Notes under the pieces: generated by a model | Told to the model about the DNA's origin: nothing | Seen by the model: the letters and a program-made list of their open reading frames with translations, nothing else | Databases searched by the model: none | Assembly (NCBI GenBank): GCA_030058085.1 | Contig: JASGTU010000132.1 | Span: 1 to 47,944, forward strand | Source: Chloroflexota bacterium | GTDB lineage: Bacteria; Chloroflexota; Anaerolineae; Caldilineales; Caldilineaceae | Direction: 5' to 3' | DNA length: 47,944 nt | Position numbers and translations under genes: made by a program | Part shown: piece after piece, positions 33,433-42,264 of the stretch | Numbering within the stretch: the stretch's first letter is position 1 | How the letters are laid out: each line of letters starts with the position of its first letter

Positions 33433-34629
33433 ATGCATAACCTGTTCTGGTCGCTCCTGATCCTGTTTCTCATCGCCACGCTCCTGCGCCTCGACTGGGT
33501 CTATTACCTGGTCTATGTCGTGGGCGGCGTCTGGGTCTTCAGCCATTGGTGGATCCGCCGCAGCTTCGGCAAGCTGGACGTGCAGCGCCGCATGGCTTAC
33601 AGCGCTTTTGCCGGCGAACGGCTGCCCGTACGGCTGCGCATCGCCAACCGCAGCTGGCTGCCTCTCCCCTGGCTCATGGTCGACGAGCGCGTGCCGCTCG
33701 ACCTGAAGGATACGCTCGATTACCGCACGGTGTTGGGCGTGGGCAGCCGGGCAGTCGTGGAGCACGCCTACACGCTGCACTGCAAACGTCGCGGCTACTT
33801 CCCCGTCGGCCCGCTTACCCTCGGCACGGGCGACCTCTTCGGTTTTGCCGACGCCACTTGGGAAGAAGCGCACCCGGTCTATGTCACGGTCTATCCGCAG
33901 GTGGTTTCGCTGCACGAACTGGGCTTGCCCAGCCGCTCGCCCTTCGGCGTGCTGCCCGCGCGCCAGCGGCTCTTCGAAGACCCGAACCGCATGAGCGGCG
34001 TGCGCGACTATATGGCGGGCGACAGCCAGCGCCGCATTCACTGGAAGGCAAGCGCGCACGAGGACAGGCTGCTGGTTAAGAAGTTCCAGCCCGCCATTTC
34101 ATTGAACGTGGCGATCGTGCTCGACCTCAACCGCCAGGCCTACCCCATCTCCGGCACGATCGGCAGTAGCGAATGGGCCATCATCGTCGCAGCCTCCGTC
34201 GCCAGCCACGTCGTCAGTCGCCGCCAGCCCGTCGGGCTGATCACCAACGGCCTCGACTCGCTCACCGGCGAGATGACCTTGCCCATCCCGGCGAGGCAGG
34301 GGCAAGAGCATCTGACGACGCTGCTCACCGCGCTGGCTCGGGTACAGCTCGGCGATTCCGACCAGACGCTGGCTGAATGGCTGCCGCCCCGCATCGCCGA
34401 CCTGGAATGGGGCGCCACGTTGATCGTGGTGACGCCCAAGCTGGACGAGGACGAGCTCTGGATGCTGCACAATGCCTACCGCCGCGGCTCCAACGCCATT
34501 GCGCTGGTCTGCGCCGCCCAGCCAAACTTCGCCAAAATCCGCGCCCAGGGCGAACGGCTGCACGTCCTTGTCCATCGCACCATCTGGGAAAAAGACCTGC
34601 ATGAGTTGGCCGAGCGCGTTCAGACGTGA
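33433..34629 (+). CDS. DUF58 domain-containing protein
   Basis: A 398-residue protein with two N-terminal transmembrane segments (about 4-17 and 20-36). The DUF58 core follows: GVRDYMAGDSQRRIHWKAS near residues 189-207, then a VWA-like beta strand (VAIVLDLNRQ) that keeps an Asp-rich start but not a clear MIDAS motif. DUF58 proteins are usual partners of MoxR ATPases. The gene begins 56 bases after moxR, and the next gene overlaps its end region closely. Its molecular role is not established for the family. Confidence 0.88.
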   Translation: MHNLFWSLLILFLIATLLRLDWVYYLVYVVGGVWVFSHWWIRRSFGKLDVQRRMAYSAFAGERLPVRLRIANRSWLPLPWLMVDERVPLDLKDTLDYRTVLGVGSRAVVEHAYTLHCKRRGYFPVGPLTLGTGDLFGFADATWEEAHPVYVTVYPQVVSLHELGLPSRSPFGVLPARQRLFEDPNRMSGVRDYMAGDSQRRIHWKASAHEDRLLVKKFQPAISLNVAIVLDLNRQAYPISGTIGSSEWAIIVAASVASHVVSRRQPVGLITNGLDSLTGEMTLPIPARQGQEHLTTLLTALARVQLGDSDQTLAEWLPPRIADLEWGATLIVVTPKLDEDELWMLHNAYRRGSNAIALVCAAQPNFAKIRAQGERLHVLVHRTIWEKDLHELAERVQT

Positions 34630-34644
34630 GTGAGGAGTTGTCTG

Positions 34645-36330
34645 TTGGCCGAATCCGCTGCGCCTGACCAAGAAACGCAAACAATTGACCAGACGCCCGC
34701 CGAAGCCACCGGCGGCCCGCCGCAGATGCCGGCGTGGGAATCCGCGGCCACACTGTCCGACCAGCCCTGGCTGCTCTCGTTGTGGCGGCCCCTGCTGATC
34801 TCGCTGCTGTCGAGCTGCTTGGTTGTGGCCTTTCTGGCCTTTGTGCGCCGGCTCGTGCCCGAACTGCCCCAGGCTTATACCGGACTTCTCCTGGCGATCG
34901 GCCTGGTCGTCGCCATCATTGGCTGCATCTCGACCACCTGGCTGGCGCAGCCGACCCAGCGCTCCAAGCGCAGCGCCGGTTACCGCACGGCGGAACTCGC
35001 CCTGATCCTGCTCATCACCCGCGTCGGCATCTGGGCCGCCACCGGCGATTGGCCGGGTTTCGAGCTAATCTTGCGCCCGCTCGACACGTTGCTGGACGGC
35101 TATTTCGTAGCCGGGGCCTTCGCCGTACTGCTGGCCTGGATGATGGCGACGGCTATGACCGACGACCTGCTCGGCATGGCCCTGCGCCCCGACGACCTCT
35201 ACATGGCGCGCACCTACACCGACCGCTGGCAGGACACGGCGCGCCCGGTCTACACCGATCGGCCCGCCATTCTGCGCCGTTTCACCGCCCGCTGGGTGAT
35301 CGGCGGCATCTTCTTGGTGATCCTAGCCGCGGGCTCCCGCATTGCACCGCCGCAGCCCGGCTTCTTCCTGCCGGTGATGCACCAGAACATCGACCGCAAC
35401 GTGATCTTGTCCGTCGTCATCTACTTCATGACGGGGCTGGTCCTCATCAGCCAAGGCCAACTTGCCCTACTGCGCGCGCGCTGGACGCTGCAAAAGACGC
35501 CCAGCACGCCCAACGTGCTGCGCAACTGGCCCTTCTACGCGCTGACGCTCATCGTCGTCATAGGCGTGGGAGCCGCCTTGTTGCCATTGGGCGGCACGTT
35601 CCATCTGGCGCGAATCTTGGGGGCGATCATCACCGGGATCTACATGATCCTGTTCAACATCTTCCAGTTCTTCCTCACGCTCTTCCTGCTTTTGGCCGGA
35701 CTTCTCGCCGGGGAAGGACAGGAAGAAGTCCTCCCCACCCCGGAGCCGCCGCCGCAGATCACGCCCCAAATGCCGGCGCAACCGCCGGCGGAGATCCCCC
35801 CGTGGGCCGGGGGCATGGTCTTCTGGATTGTAGCCGGGCTGCTGTTGGGCTACGCTGCCTACATCTACTTCAGCGGCAGGGGCTTCAGCTTCTACTGGCT
35901 GCGCCGCCTGTGGGAAATGCTGCGCGAGCGCTGGTCAAACGTCGCCGACGCCTACCAGCAATGGCAGATCAACCGGGTGCGCCGCGCCGCCGAAGAAGGC
36001 GACGGCACAGGCGGCAAACGCCGGCGCAGCCTCCTCTCCTGGCTGGGAATCCAGCGCCTTAGCCCGGACCAGCAAGTGCGCTACTACTACCTGGCCATGC
36101 TCGAGCAGGCCGAGGAAGCCGGCCATCCCCGCCGCCGCTCCGAAACGCCGCTGCACTACGCGCCGCGTCTGGCCGACGAAGTCGCCGTCGAGGAAGCGGA
36201 CCGCCTTGCCATCGACGCCTTGACAGACAGCTTCGTCAACGTGCGCTACGCCCGCGGCCACATCCAGCCCGACGACCTGCCCCGCATCCGGCAATGGTGG
36301 AACCATCTTAAGCGGCTATTGCGTTTATAG
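34645..36330 (+). CDS. Polytopic membrane protein with C-terminal DUF4129
   Basis: A 561-residue integral membrane protein. At least seven hydrophobic segments lie in residues 35-290, with another near 390-410. The soluble C-terminal part (about 470-560) matches DUF4129: YYYLAMLEQAEEAG, then TPLHYAPRL and a helix ending near RQWWNHLKR. The Cys-His-Asp transglutaminase core often found between such regions in TgpA-like partners is absent. The start is uncertain: TTG 34645 has GGAG 7 bases upstream, and GTG 34630 is an alternative. It completes the MoxR-DUF58 cassette. Confidence 0.78.
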   Translation: MAESAAPDQETQTIDQTPAEATGGPPQMPAWESAATLSDQPWLLSLWRPLLISLLSSCLVVAFLAFVRRLVPELPQAYTGLLLAIGLVVAIIGCISTTWLAQPTQRSKRSAGYRTAELALILLITRVGIWAATGDWPGFELILRPLDTLLDGYFVAGAFAVLLAWMMATAMTDDLLGMALRPDDLYMARTYTDRWQDTARPVYTDRPAILRRFTARWVIGGIFLVILAAGSRIAPPQPGFFLPVMHQNIDRNVILSVVIYFMTGLVLISQGQLALLRARWTLQKTPSTPNVLRNWPFYALTLIVVIGVGAALLPLGGTFHLARILGAIITGIYMILFNIFQFFLTLFLLLAGLLAGEGQEEVLPTPEPPPQITPQMPAQPPAEIPPWAGGMVFWIVAGLLLGYAAYIYFSGRGFSFYWLRRLWEMLRERWSNVADAYQQWQINRVRRAAEEGDGTGGKRRRSLLSWLGIQRLSPDQQVRYYYLAMLEQAEEAGHPRRRSETPLHYAPRLADEVAVEEADRLAIDALTDSFVNVRYARGHIQPDDLPRIRQWWNHLKRLLRL

Positions 36331-36362
36331 TAAGGCATTCTGTTCGGGCAAAAATTCTTGCC

Positions 36363-36391
36363 TTGACGCCCCCTCTTGTCCCTGATATAAT
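36363..36391 (+). promoter_or_regulatory. Strong sigma70-type promoter for the S1 gene
   Basis: TTGACG (36363-36368), a 17-base spacer and a perfect TATAAT (36386-36391). Transcription would begin near 36398, with a leader of about 100 bases. Confidence 0.8.
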
Positions 36392-36499
36392 CTTGACAGG
36401 TTTACAGGGTATATCAGGCTTTGACGTACTTCGGCGTGCTGAGGGCGTTAAGGTCTGCCCGCCCCCCATCCCCAGGCACACGTTGGAGTAATAGTAGAG

Positions 36500-37882
36500 A
36501 TGTCAGACGCGGAACAGCTCAACGACGATGCGTACGAGCAGGAAAACGCAGCACAAGAGGATGTGACTCCGGCCGGCGAAACCGGTGCGGAGGCGCCCCA
36601 GGTACAAGAGACCGGTTCCGCGCAGTCGGCCACCGATCTGGAATTGTTTGAGAAGTATATCGAAGAAGACCTAGACTTCGATCTGCCCAACCGCGGCGAC
36701 ATGCGCGAGGGCATGATCGTTGAGGTAAGGCCTTCCGAATTGCTGGTCAACGTCGGCAGCAAACGCGACGGCGTCGTCCCGCAATCAGACTTGGCGCGCC
36801 TGGATCCGGACTATGTCAAGAGCCTGCACGAAGGACAGACCGTCGACGTAGTCGTGAGCCGGCAGCCGGACGATGACGGCATCTTCCTATTGAGCATTGC
36901 CGAAGCCCTGCAACAGCGCGACTGGCTGCTGGCTGAGCAGTTGCTCGAGAGCAGCGAAGTGACTTCGCACCGCGTGGTCGGCTACAACAAGGGCGGCCTC
37001 ACGGTGGAGTTCAACCACCTGCGCGGCTTTGTGCCCGCCTCGCATGTCGTCGACATGCCGCGCAACCTCAGCGAAGAGCAGCGCCGCGCCGAGTTGGAAA
37101 GCCGCATCGGCAAGACATTACGCCTCAAGGTCATCGAAGTCGAACGCCGTCGCCGCCGTCTCGTCATGTCCCAGTCTTTGGCCGAGCGCGAATTCCAAGC
37201 CGCTCGCCGCGAAGAACTCTTCAAGACGATCAGTGTAGGCGATGTGATCCAGGGCGAGGTGCGCAGTATGCGTCCCTTCGGCGCCTTCGTCGACATCGGC
37301 GGGGCCGATGGGCTGCTGCACGTCAGCGAAATCGACTGGCGACCGGTCAACCACCCGCGCGATGTGTTGGAAGTCGGCGAGATGATCGAGGTGGAGGTCA
37401 TCCGCGTGGACCCGGAGAACCAGCGCATCGCCCTCAGCCGTAAGCGCCGCCTGCCCAACCCGTGGGATACGGTCGAGCAGCGCTACCATCCGGGCGAAAT
37501 TGTGCCGGTGAAGATCACGCGCGTGGTCGACTTCGGCGCCTTTGCCCAGTTGGAGCCGGGCGTGGAAGGGTTGATCCACATCAGCGAGTTGGCCGACATC
37601 GCCGTGGCGGAACCGCTCAAGACGGTGCAGATTGGCGACGAGGTATATGTCAAAATTCTGCGCGTCGACAGCAACCGCCAGCGCATCGGCCTTAGCCTGC
37701 GCCAGGCCGGCGACCTTGGGCCGGTGACCAGCGCCCAGGACGAAGAAGAAGCCGAGGCGGAAGCTGACGAACAGGAAGACGTCGACCAGGAAGCCGCCGA
37801 CCAGGAAATCGTCAGCCAGGGAGACGTCGACCAGGAAGCGGGCGAGCAGGAGGCCGTCGAGGACGAGAGCGAAGAAGAATAG
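36500..37882 (+). CDS. rpsA: S1 RNA-binding protein (30S ribosomal protein S1 type)
   Basis: A 460-residue protein with four S1 (OB-fold) repeats at about 68-140, 152-235, 245-315 and 330-400. The best is VGDVIQGEVRSMRPFGAFVDIGG with DGLLHVSEI. S1 helps the 30S subunit bind mRNA. Many S1 proteins have six repeats; four-repeat forms are common outside Proteobacteria. The N-terminal 55 residues and the C-terminal 50 are acidic, and the tail has imperfect DVDQEA-type repeats. GGAG lies about 10 bases before the ATG, downstream of a strong promoter. Assignment as rpsA rather than a paralogue is likely but not certain. Confidence 0.85.
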   Translation: MSDAEQLNDDAYEQENAAQEDVTPAGETGAEAPQVQETGSAQSATDLELFEKYIEEDLDFDLPNRGDMREGMIVEVRPSELLVNVGSKRDGVVPQSDLARLDPDYVKSLHEGQTVDVVVSRQPDDDGIFLLSIAEALQQRDWLLAEQLLESSEVTSHRVVGYNKGGLTVEFNHLRGFVPASHVVDMPRNLSEEQRRAELESRIGKTLRLKVIEVERRRRRLVMSQSLAEREFQAARREELFKTISVGDVIQGEVRSMRPFGAFVDIGGADGLLHVSEIDWRPVNHPRDVLEVGEMIEVEVIRVDPENQRIALSRKRRLPNPWDTVEQRYHPGEIVPVKITRVVDFGAFAQLEPGVEGLIHISELADIAVAEPLKTVQIGDEVYVKILRVDSNRQRIGLSLRQAGDLGPVTSAQDEEEAEAEADEQEDVDQEAADQEIVSQGDVDQEAGEQEAVEDESEEE

Positions 37883-38029
37883 CCCAAGCCGCGGCTTTGC
37901 TCCTGACCGAATAACGCCCTGATCCGCCGGACCAGGGCGGATTGACGCGTCCGGCCCTGGGTCTATCCTCAACGCAACCGGCAAGATCGTCGTAGAGGCG
38001 ATATCCTTGCCGCCGGATATGCGGTACAT

Positions 38030-38047
38030 GCGCTAAGAATAGCGCAC
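38030..38047. repeat. Dispersed repeat copy B (hairpin 2)
   Basis: TGCGCT-AAGAAT-AGCGCA is a perfect palindromic hairpin. The ATCCTTGCCGCC word about 25 bases upstream matches the remains of hairpin 1 in the other copies. Confidence 0.55.
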
Positions 38048-38095
38048 CTGCTAATCAGATTAGGGCGCTTCGCCAATTTCCCTGGGGCGTCCCCT

Positions 38096-38124
38096 TTGAC
38101 CTGCAGCGCCGCATGCAGTATACT
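38096..38124 (+). promoter_or_regulatory. Sigma70-type promoter for rpsU
   Basis: TTGACC (38096-38101), a 17-base spacer and TATACT (38119-38124). Transcription would begin near 38131, giving a leader of about 118 bases. Confidence 0.75.
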
Positions 38125-38158
38125 AGCGGCGGCGACAAGCAGTTTGTTGTGCCCGATG

Positions 38159-38197
38159 ACCTGTCAGAGAGATGAGCGTCATCCTCTTCTGACAGGT
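38159..38197 (+). promoter_or_regulatory. Leader hairpin upstream of rpsU
   Basis: ACCTGTCAGA (38159-38168) pairs perfectly with TCTGACAGGT (38188-38197), with more pairing of GATGA and TCATC inside. It lies between the promoter and the start codon. A weak TTCTATTT follows, so it could act as an attenuator or as a translational control element. Confidence 0.55.
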
Positions 38198-38248
38198 TCT
38201 ATTTCGTCAGACCGGCATGCGCCGGCGTTAGCCATCCGTCGAGGGGGG

Positions 38249-38449
38249 GTGAGTCCAATTAGCGTCGATCTTCGACCAGGCGAGTCGCAAGAAAGCTTGC
38301 TCAAACGTTTTCGCAAAGCAGTAGCGGAGGCCCGGATTTTGCCGATTGTCCGGCAGAAACGATGGTTTACCTCCAAGAGCGAAATCAAACGCATCAAGCG
38401 CCAGAAAGCAATTCGCAAGGCCCAACGCGCGCCGCGGCGTCGCGGGTAG
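38249..38449 (+). CDS. rpsU: 30S ribosomal protein S21
   Basis: A 66-residue basic protein. After the start it reads ISVDLRPGESQESLLKRFRK, then WFTSKSEIKRIKRQKA and a basic RRRG tail, the pattern of bS21, a small-subunit protein near the anti-Shine-Dalgarno end of 16S rRNA. The chosen start is GTG 38249 with GAGG just upstream, because the in-frame extension upstream overlaps the promoter and leader hairpin. It has its own promoter and structured leader. infA follows after a gap with a strong hairpin. Confidence 0.88.
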   Translation: MSPISVDLRPGESQESLLKRFRKAVAEARILPIVRQKRWFTSKSEIKRIKRQKAIRKAQRAPRRRG

Positions 38450-38584
38450 GTCCGGCAGTTCAGCGGACGCGGCCACAGATGGCTCGTCTCCGCGCCCCTT
38501 CGCAGGCGGTTGGCGCACCTCCCATGCCTACATGGGCCTGGTGTCCGGCATGGGTCGCGCCGCCGGATGTAAAAGTCACGAGCG

Positions 38585-38618
38585 ATCAGGGGCAGTTCGT
38601 CGTTGAACTGCCCCTGAT
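38585..38618. terminator. Terminator-like hairpin between rpsU and infA
   Basis: ATCAGGGGCAGTTC (38585-38598) pairs perfectly with GAACTGCCCCTGAT (38605-38618) around a 6-base loop. The following TATAGTAGTTTC is only partly T-rich, so termination may be partial. Confidence 0.6.
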
Positions 38619-38694
38619 TATAGTAGTTTCAACAAGTTAAGCGAAGGCTGTCCCGCTTTGTTCGGGGCTGCCGCTACCTACAAAAAGGAGTTAC

Positions 38695-38913
38695 ATGGCT
38701 GAAGAGACAATCACTTTAGAGGGCAAGATTGTCGATACGTTGCCCAATGCAATGTTTCGTGTGGAACTGGAAAACGGCCATACCGTCCTGGCCTACCTCT
38801 CCGGCAAGATGCGCAAGTACTATATTCGCGTGTTGCTGGGGGACAAGGTGAAGGTCGAGATGAGTCCGTACGATCTGACGCGCGGCCGCATCACCTATCG
38901 CTACCGCAACTAA
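38695..38913 (+). CDS. infA: Translation initiation factor IF-1
   Basis: A 72-residue OB-fold protein that binds the 30S A site. The whole sequence matches IF-1: [52 protein letters not shown] and [12 protein letters not shown]. Its length is exactly usual. AAGGAG lies 7 bases before the ATG. It stands outside the large ribosomal operon where infA often sits. Its stop codon overlaps that of the convergent NUDIX gene by 4 bases. Confidence 0.96.
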   Translation: MAEETITLEGKIVDTLPNAMFRVELENGHTVLAYLSGKMRKYYIRVLLGDKVKVEMSPYDLTRGRITYRYRN

Positions 38914-39359
38914 ACGTCGTCGTCTCTGCCGGGGGCTTCGGCATCCCGGTAGAGCAGGATGGCCCGCTCTGCTACGTCGCGCTCGGCGGCATAGGTGAGC
39001 CGGGCTGCGGCCTGCGCCATAGGCGCCCACACCGGATGAAAATCGGCTGCGTCCTTTTTAGAACGCGCCACGGTGCGCTCACTGATTTTGCGCATCAAGA
39101 AATAGCGTTCGGTCCGGCGGTAATGATCTCCCTGATAATCGAACTCGACGATTCGCTCGCCCAGATCGGCGGCGATCTCGAGATCCGCCAGACCGGTTTC
39201 TTCGCACACCTCGCGCAACGCCGTCGCCTCCGGCTCCTCGCCGGGCTCGATATGGCCCTTAGGCAGCCGCACCTCATCGCGCTGTGGGCGGTCTAGCAGG
39301 AGCATCATGCCGTCCTCGATCACCACGCCGCCCGCCGCGGCATATTGGCGCAGCCCCAT
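38910..39359 (-). CDS. NUDIX hydrolase
   Basis: A 149-residue nucleoside-diphosphate-X hydrolase. The Nudix box is complete as [20 protein letters not shown] plus TGL, with the catalytic Glu pair in REVCEE. The length and the [10 protein letters not shown] lead-in suggest a diadenosine polyphosphate or (d)NTP cleaner, but the substrate is open. The ATG at 39359 has GAGGGGG 5 bases upstream. A GTG at 39377, overlapping the stop of the upstream repressor gene, is an alternative start. It is co-transcribed with that repressor. Confidence 0.88.
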   Translation of the reverse strand: MGLRQYAAAGGVVIEDGMMLLLDRPQRDEVRLPKGHIEPGEEPEATALREVCEETGLADLEIAADLGERIVEFDYQGDHYRRTERYFLMRKISERTVARSKKDAADFHPVWAPMAQAAARLTYAAERDVAERAILLYRDAEAPGRDDDV

Positions 39360-39373
39360 AAAATCCCCCTCTG

Positions 39374-40090
39374 TCACTGCCTCGCCGGATCGACCTGCAC
39401 CCGCTCCTCCGGCAAGATAAAGAGCTGCTCCGCCAACTGGCGACCTAACACCTGTGTGGCGTCGCCATTGAGCGCCCCGCCAAGCTCCAACGTCACCGGC
39501 CCGTCGAACGGCGCCATCTCTACCAGCTTAACCGTCCGCCCCGGCGTCAGTTGCAATTGGCTGAGATAGCGCAACGCGCTGGCGTCGCGGATGCCGACGC
39601 GGCGCAACACGCCGCTCTGCCCGGGCTGCATCTCCACCACCGGCGCCAGTTCCTCGACCGGCAGCGACCCATCCTTCGTCGGAATCAGATCGCCGTGCGG
39701 ACAACGTTGCGGATGTCCGCAGAGCTGCTCGATGCGCTCTTCGAAGTTAGGGCTAATGGCGTGCTCCAGACGGTGCGCCTCCACATCCACCTGGTCCCAT
39801 GTATAGCCCATGATCTCGACCAGAAAGACTTCCAGCAGCCGATGGCGCCGGATCAACTGCAGCGCGGCCAGCCGGCCTTGCTCGGTCAGCGTGATGCCGT
39901 CGGCATTCGACCGCTCCACGAAACCGGAGTCTTGCAGCCGCTTCAACATGCTGCTGGCAGCCGCGGCGGAGACGAGCATCCTGTCCGCCAACGCGCCGGT
40001 CGTCACCTTGTCCGCGTTCTGCGCAAGGTGAAAGATCGCCGCCAGGTAGTCCAGCATGCCGTCGGTTGTCAGACCACAGAAAGTGCGCAT
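39374..40090 (-). CDS. DtxR/MntR-family metal-dependent repressor
   Basis: A 238-residue metalloregulator. An N-terminal winged helix (about 10-70) has [20 protein letters not shown] and the wing GITLTEQG. The dimerisation/metal domain includes [19 protein letters not shown] and [14 protein letters not shown], the standard order in DtxR, IdeR and MntR. The C-terminal part (about 165-235) is an SH3-like FeoA domain. It probably senses Mn or Fe and represses uptake genes. A near-perfect promoter lies upstream. It forms an operon with the NUDIX gene, whose GTG alternative start overlaps its stop. Confidence 0.88.
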   Translation of the reverse strand: MRTFCGLTTDGMLDYLAAIFHLAQNADKVTTGALADRMLVSAAAASSMLKRLQDSGFVERSNADGITLTEQGRLAALQLIRRHRLLEVFLVEIMGYTWDQVDVEAHRLEHAISPNFEERIEQLCGHPQRCPHGDLIPTKDGSLPVEELAPVVEMQPGQSGVLRRVGIRDASALRYLSQLQLTPGRTVKLVEMAPFDGPVTLELGGALNGDATQVLGRQLAEQLFILPEERVQVDPARQ

Positions 40091-40149
40091 CGTCGATCCG
40101 TCTATACCCAGCGCGAATTTTTCTCACGCAGCTAAGAATAATTGCTCAG

Positions 40150-40178
40150 ATTATACGGGCAAGGCGCACCCCTGTCAA
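40150..40178 (-). promoter_or_regulatory. Consensus sigma70 promoter for the DtxR/MntR-type gene
   Basis: Read on the minus strand: perfect TTGACA (40178-40173), a 17-base spacer and perfect TATAAT (40155-40150). The start would be near 40143. The AT-rich stretch between start and gene is a plausible site for autoregulation, though no operator consensus is claimed. Confidence 0.85.
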
Positions 40179-40230
40179 TCTGGATGGCCTGTCAAGGGGC
40201 AACCCCAATTGCCGGCTGATCGATTGGCAG

Positions 40231-40336
40231 CGGCGGCATCCCTGGATCGCAGGTATCCTTGCCGGCAGCCTCGCCTGCGCCTTTGCCGCCAGGGATGGCG
40301 GCGTTCCCGGCGCAGCCTGTGCGCTAATGACAGCGC
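40231..40336. repeat. Two-hairpin dispersed repeat, copy C
   Basis: It contains GCCGCC-AGGGAT-GGCGGC (hairpin 1) inside 40274-40312, a 39-base segment identical to the reverse complement of 45620-45658. Hairpin 2 is GCGCT-AATGAC-AGCGC at 40321-40336. A second GGCGGCATCCCT word is at 40232. Confidence 0.75.
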
Positions 40337-40396
40337 GCCTATGAGTATGCGCGACGAGTACACAGAACTCCGGGGGTGCGCGCTTTGCGCCGAGCA

Positions 40397-40405
40397 TGGT
40401 ACAAT
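40397..40405 (+). promoter_or_regulatory. Extended -10 promoter of rsmG
   Basis: TGGTACAAT is an extended -10 (TGnTACAAT). Seven bases separate it from the ATG, so transcription would start at or within a base of the start codon, giving a leaderless mRNA. No good -35 is seen, as expected for extended -10 promoters. Confidence 0.55.
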
Positions 40406-40412
40406 CCCAAGC

Positions 40413-41210
40413 ATGACCGAACCGACCGAAACTGCGTCCCAACCCATACAGCCCCACGCCGGCCCAGAGCAGGAGATGGCGCTGCTTCGCCAGGGCGCGC
40501 TCGAGTTGGGGCTGGAATTGAGCGACGCACAGCTCGCCCAGTTTCAGCTTTACTATCACGAACTCGTGCGCTGGAACGACCGCTTCAACCTCACCGCCAT
40601 CACCGGCTACGCCGACGTGCAGACGAAACACTTCCTCGACTCGCTCGCCGCGCTGCCCCTGGCGGCGCAGGAGTTGGGCGAGTCCTTGCCGCCCACCCGT
40701 CCCCTCCACCTCGTGGATGTCGGCTCCGGGGCCGGCTTCCCCGGCATCCCTCTCAAGATTGCGGCCCCGCGCCTGAAAGTAACGTTGATGGACGGCACGG
40801 GCAAAAAAGTGCGCTTCCTCGGCGAGCTGATCTCAACCCTCGGCCTGAACAACGCCGGCGTCGTCCACGGTCGCGCCGAGGAGTTGGGGCGCACCACGGC
40901 GCATCGCGGCCAGTACGACCTGGTGGCGGCGCGGGCTGTAGCGCCCCTCAACACGCTTGTCGAATACCTGCTCCCTCTCGTGCGGCGCGGCGGCCTCGCC
41001 GTCGTCTATAAGGGCGGAAACGCGCCGCAGGAGTTCGTCGATGCACGCAAGGCGATAGAGACCCTGGGCGGCGACACCGTGCGCTTTGCCCCTGTCGAGG
41101 TTCCCTTCCTCGACGAAATGCGCTATGTCCTCCTGATCAAAAAGGTCCGGCATACGCCGGACCAATACCCGCGGGGCCAGGGACTCGCCCGCAAGCAGCC
41201 GTTGAGCTAA
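40413..41210 (+). CDS. rsmG: 16S rRNA (guanine-527-N7)-methyltransferase
   Basis: A 265-residue RsmG methyltransferase acting on G527 of 16S rRNA. Family marks are [27 protein letters not shown], the SAM loop [16 protein letters not shown], and [18 protein letters not shown]. The N-terminus has about 25 extra residues. I place the start at the ATG of MTEPTETA, because the in-frame upstream stretch to 40056 crosses a repeat and a promoter. No ribosome site precedes it, in line with a leaderless mRNA. It converges on rex. Confidence 0.92.
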   Translation: MTEPTETASQPIQPHAGPEQEMALLRQGALELGLELSDAQLAQFQLYYHELVRWNDRFNLTAITGYADVQTKHFLDSLAALPLAAQELGESLPPTRPLHLVDVGSGAGFPGIPLKIAAPRLKVTLMDGTGKKVRFLGELISTLGLNNAGVVHGRAEELGRTTAHRGQYDLVAARAVAPLNTLVEYLLPLVRRGGLAVVYKGGNAPQEFVDARKAIETLGGDTVRFAPVEVPFLDEMRYVLLIKKVRHTPDQYPRGQGLARKQPLS

Positions 41211-41217
41211 CCCCTGC

Positions 41218-41241
41218 GCTGACCGGTACGCTGACCGGTAC
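41218..41241. repeat. Tandem 12-base repeat
   Basis: GCTGACCGGTAC occurs twice in tandem just after the rsmG stop, followed by a degenerate GGCGACCG copy. It lies between converging genes. Confidence 0.5.
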
Positions 41242-41254
41242 GGCGACCGTTGCG

Positions 41255-41950
41255 CTAAGACGGCGCGCTCCCCTCGTCGCATCCCTGTCGCAAGTAGAAC
41301 GTCATATGTTGCAGATGGATCACCGGGTCGATGTATTCGACCCGCACATGCGCGGGCACGTTCAGCGTGATCGGCGCGTAGCATAGAATGCTGCGGATGC
41401 CCGCTTCGACCAGCGTATCCGCCACTTTTTGCGCCGCCTCGGCGGGCACGGCGATCATGCCGATCTGGCATTGGCAGCGCTGCAATGTCTCGCCGATGGC
41501 GGAAACCGGCTCCACGACGATGGATGGACTCACGCGGTTGCCGATCTTGGCCGGATCGCTGTCGAACACGGCCACAATGCGAAAGCCGCGATGCTCGAAG
41601 CCGTTGTAGCTGGCGAGCGCATGGCCCAAATAACCGGCGCCCACCAGCACCACCGGCCACACGCAGTTGACCTTGAGGATCTGCTCAAGCTGACGGCGCA
41701 AGAATGCGACATTGTAGCCCGTGCCCTGTTTGCCGAATTCGCCGAAATGGCTCAGGTCCTTGCGGATCTGCGCCGAGCTAATGCCAAGGCGCGCGCCCAG
41801 CTCCTGGCTGGACGCCACTTCCCGGCCCTCGCCCGCCATCAGTTCCAGCGTGCGCAAGTACACAGGCAGACGACCCACCACGATATCGGGAATGTTCGCC
41901 CTTGCCGCGCTCACCGCATCTGCAGACGGCCAATTGAGTTTGGTTGCCAT
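41255..41950 (-). CDS. rex: Redox-sensing transcriptional repressor Rex
   Basis: A 231-residue Rex. It binds NADH/NAD ratio-dependently and represses fermentation, anaerobic respiration and NADH-reoxidation genes. The N-terminal winged helix includes [10 protein letters not shown], the [23 protein letters not shown] and [13 protein letters not shown]. The Rossmann domain has VLVGAGYLG (101-109) and a conserved [16 protein letters not shown] precedes the ATG on this strand. A Rex-like operator lies about 165 bases upstream. The presence of nrfHA and AOR in the window fits an anaerobic lifestyle, though no Rex site is evident at nrfH. Confidence 0.95.
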   Translation of the reverse strand: MATKLNWPSADAVSAARANIPDIVVGRLPVYLRTLELMAGEGREVASSQELGARLGISSAQIRKDLSHFGEFGKQGTGYNVAFLRRQLEQILKVNCVWPVVLVGAGYLGHALASYNGFEHRGFRIVAVFDSDPAKIGNRVSPSIVVEPVSAIGETLQRCQCQIGMIAVPAEAAQKVADTLVEAGIRSILCYAPITLNVPAHVRVEYIDPVIHLQHMTFYLRQGCDEGSAPS

Positions 41951-42112
41951 TCGTCCTTACATCCCGGCGCCACGCGTGCGCCCGCCATGTTTCGCCAAAT
42001 TCTAGCGCCGAGCCTAAGTGGTTTGATCGCCACATACGCACTATGCATGCTTCGCTCGACATGACAGAGTGACTCAGCGGTCATGGAGCCGCCTGCCCAG
42101 CCGCAAGTTGGA

Positions 42113-42130
42113 GTGTGAATTTTAACACAA
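42113..42130. promoter_or_regulatory. Rex-like operator
   Basis: GTGTGAATTTTAACACAA matches the Rex consensus TTGTGAANNNNTTCACAA at 11 of 14 defined positions, with both TGTGAA and CACAA half-site cores. It lies between rex and the S41 gene, so autoregulation is the simplest reading. Confidence 0.55.
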
Positions 42131-42235
42131 GGCCAATTGTAGAGCGAATCGCCAAAATCGCCGCCGTTTTGCGCTATCCTAGACCTGATCAAGTGAATTT
42201 GCGCCCGGCGCGGAACAATAGCCCAGCCGGGGCAG

Positions 42236-42264
42236 TTCACCATATGGCGACAATCTGCTAAGAT
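42236..42264 (+). promoter_or_regulatory. Candidate promoter for the S41 peptidase gene
   Basis: TTCACC (42236-42241), a 17-base spacer and TAAGAT (42259-42264). Each box matches four of six consensus bases. Confidence 0.4.

Larger units (their letters stand above)
37883..38248. other. Intergenic region with repeat, promoter and structured leader
   Basis: The 366-base gap after S1 holds repeat copy B (hairpin 2 at 38030-38047), the rpsU promoter (38096-38124) and a long leader hairpin (38159-38197). A GC-rich, partly self-complementary stretch near 37918-37960 could end the S1 transcript but has no T-run. Confidence 0.6.
40091..40412. other. Divergent intergenic region
   Basis: This 322-base region between the repressor (leftward) and rsmG (rightward) contains the repressor promoter, repeat copy C and the extended -10 of rsmG. 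No gene is seen. Confidence 0.6.

Noticed and set aside
36393-36415. A second TTGACA with a TATATC downstream of the S1 promoter
   Set aside because: The spacing is only 11 bases, too short for a sigma70 promoter.
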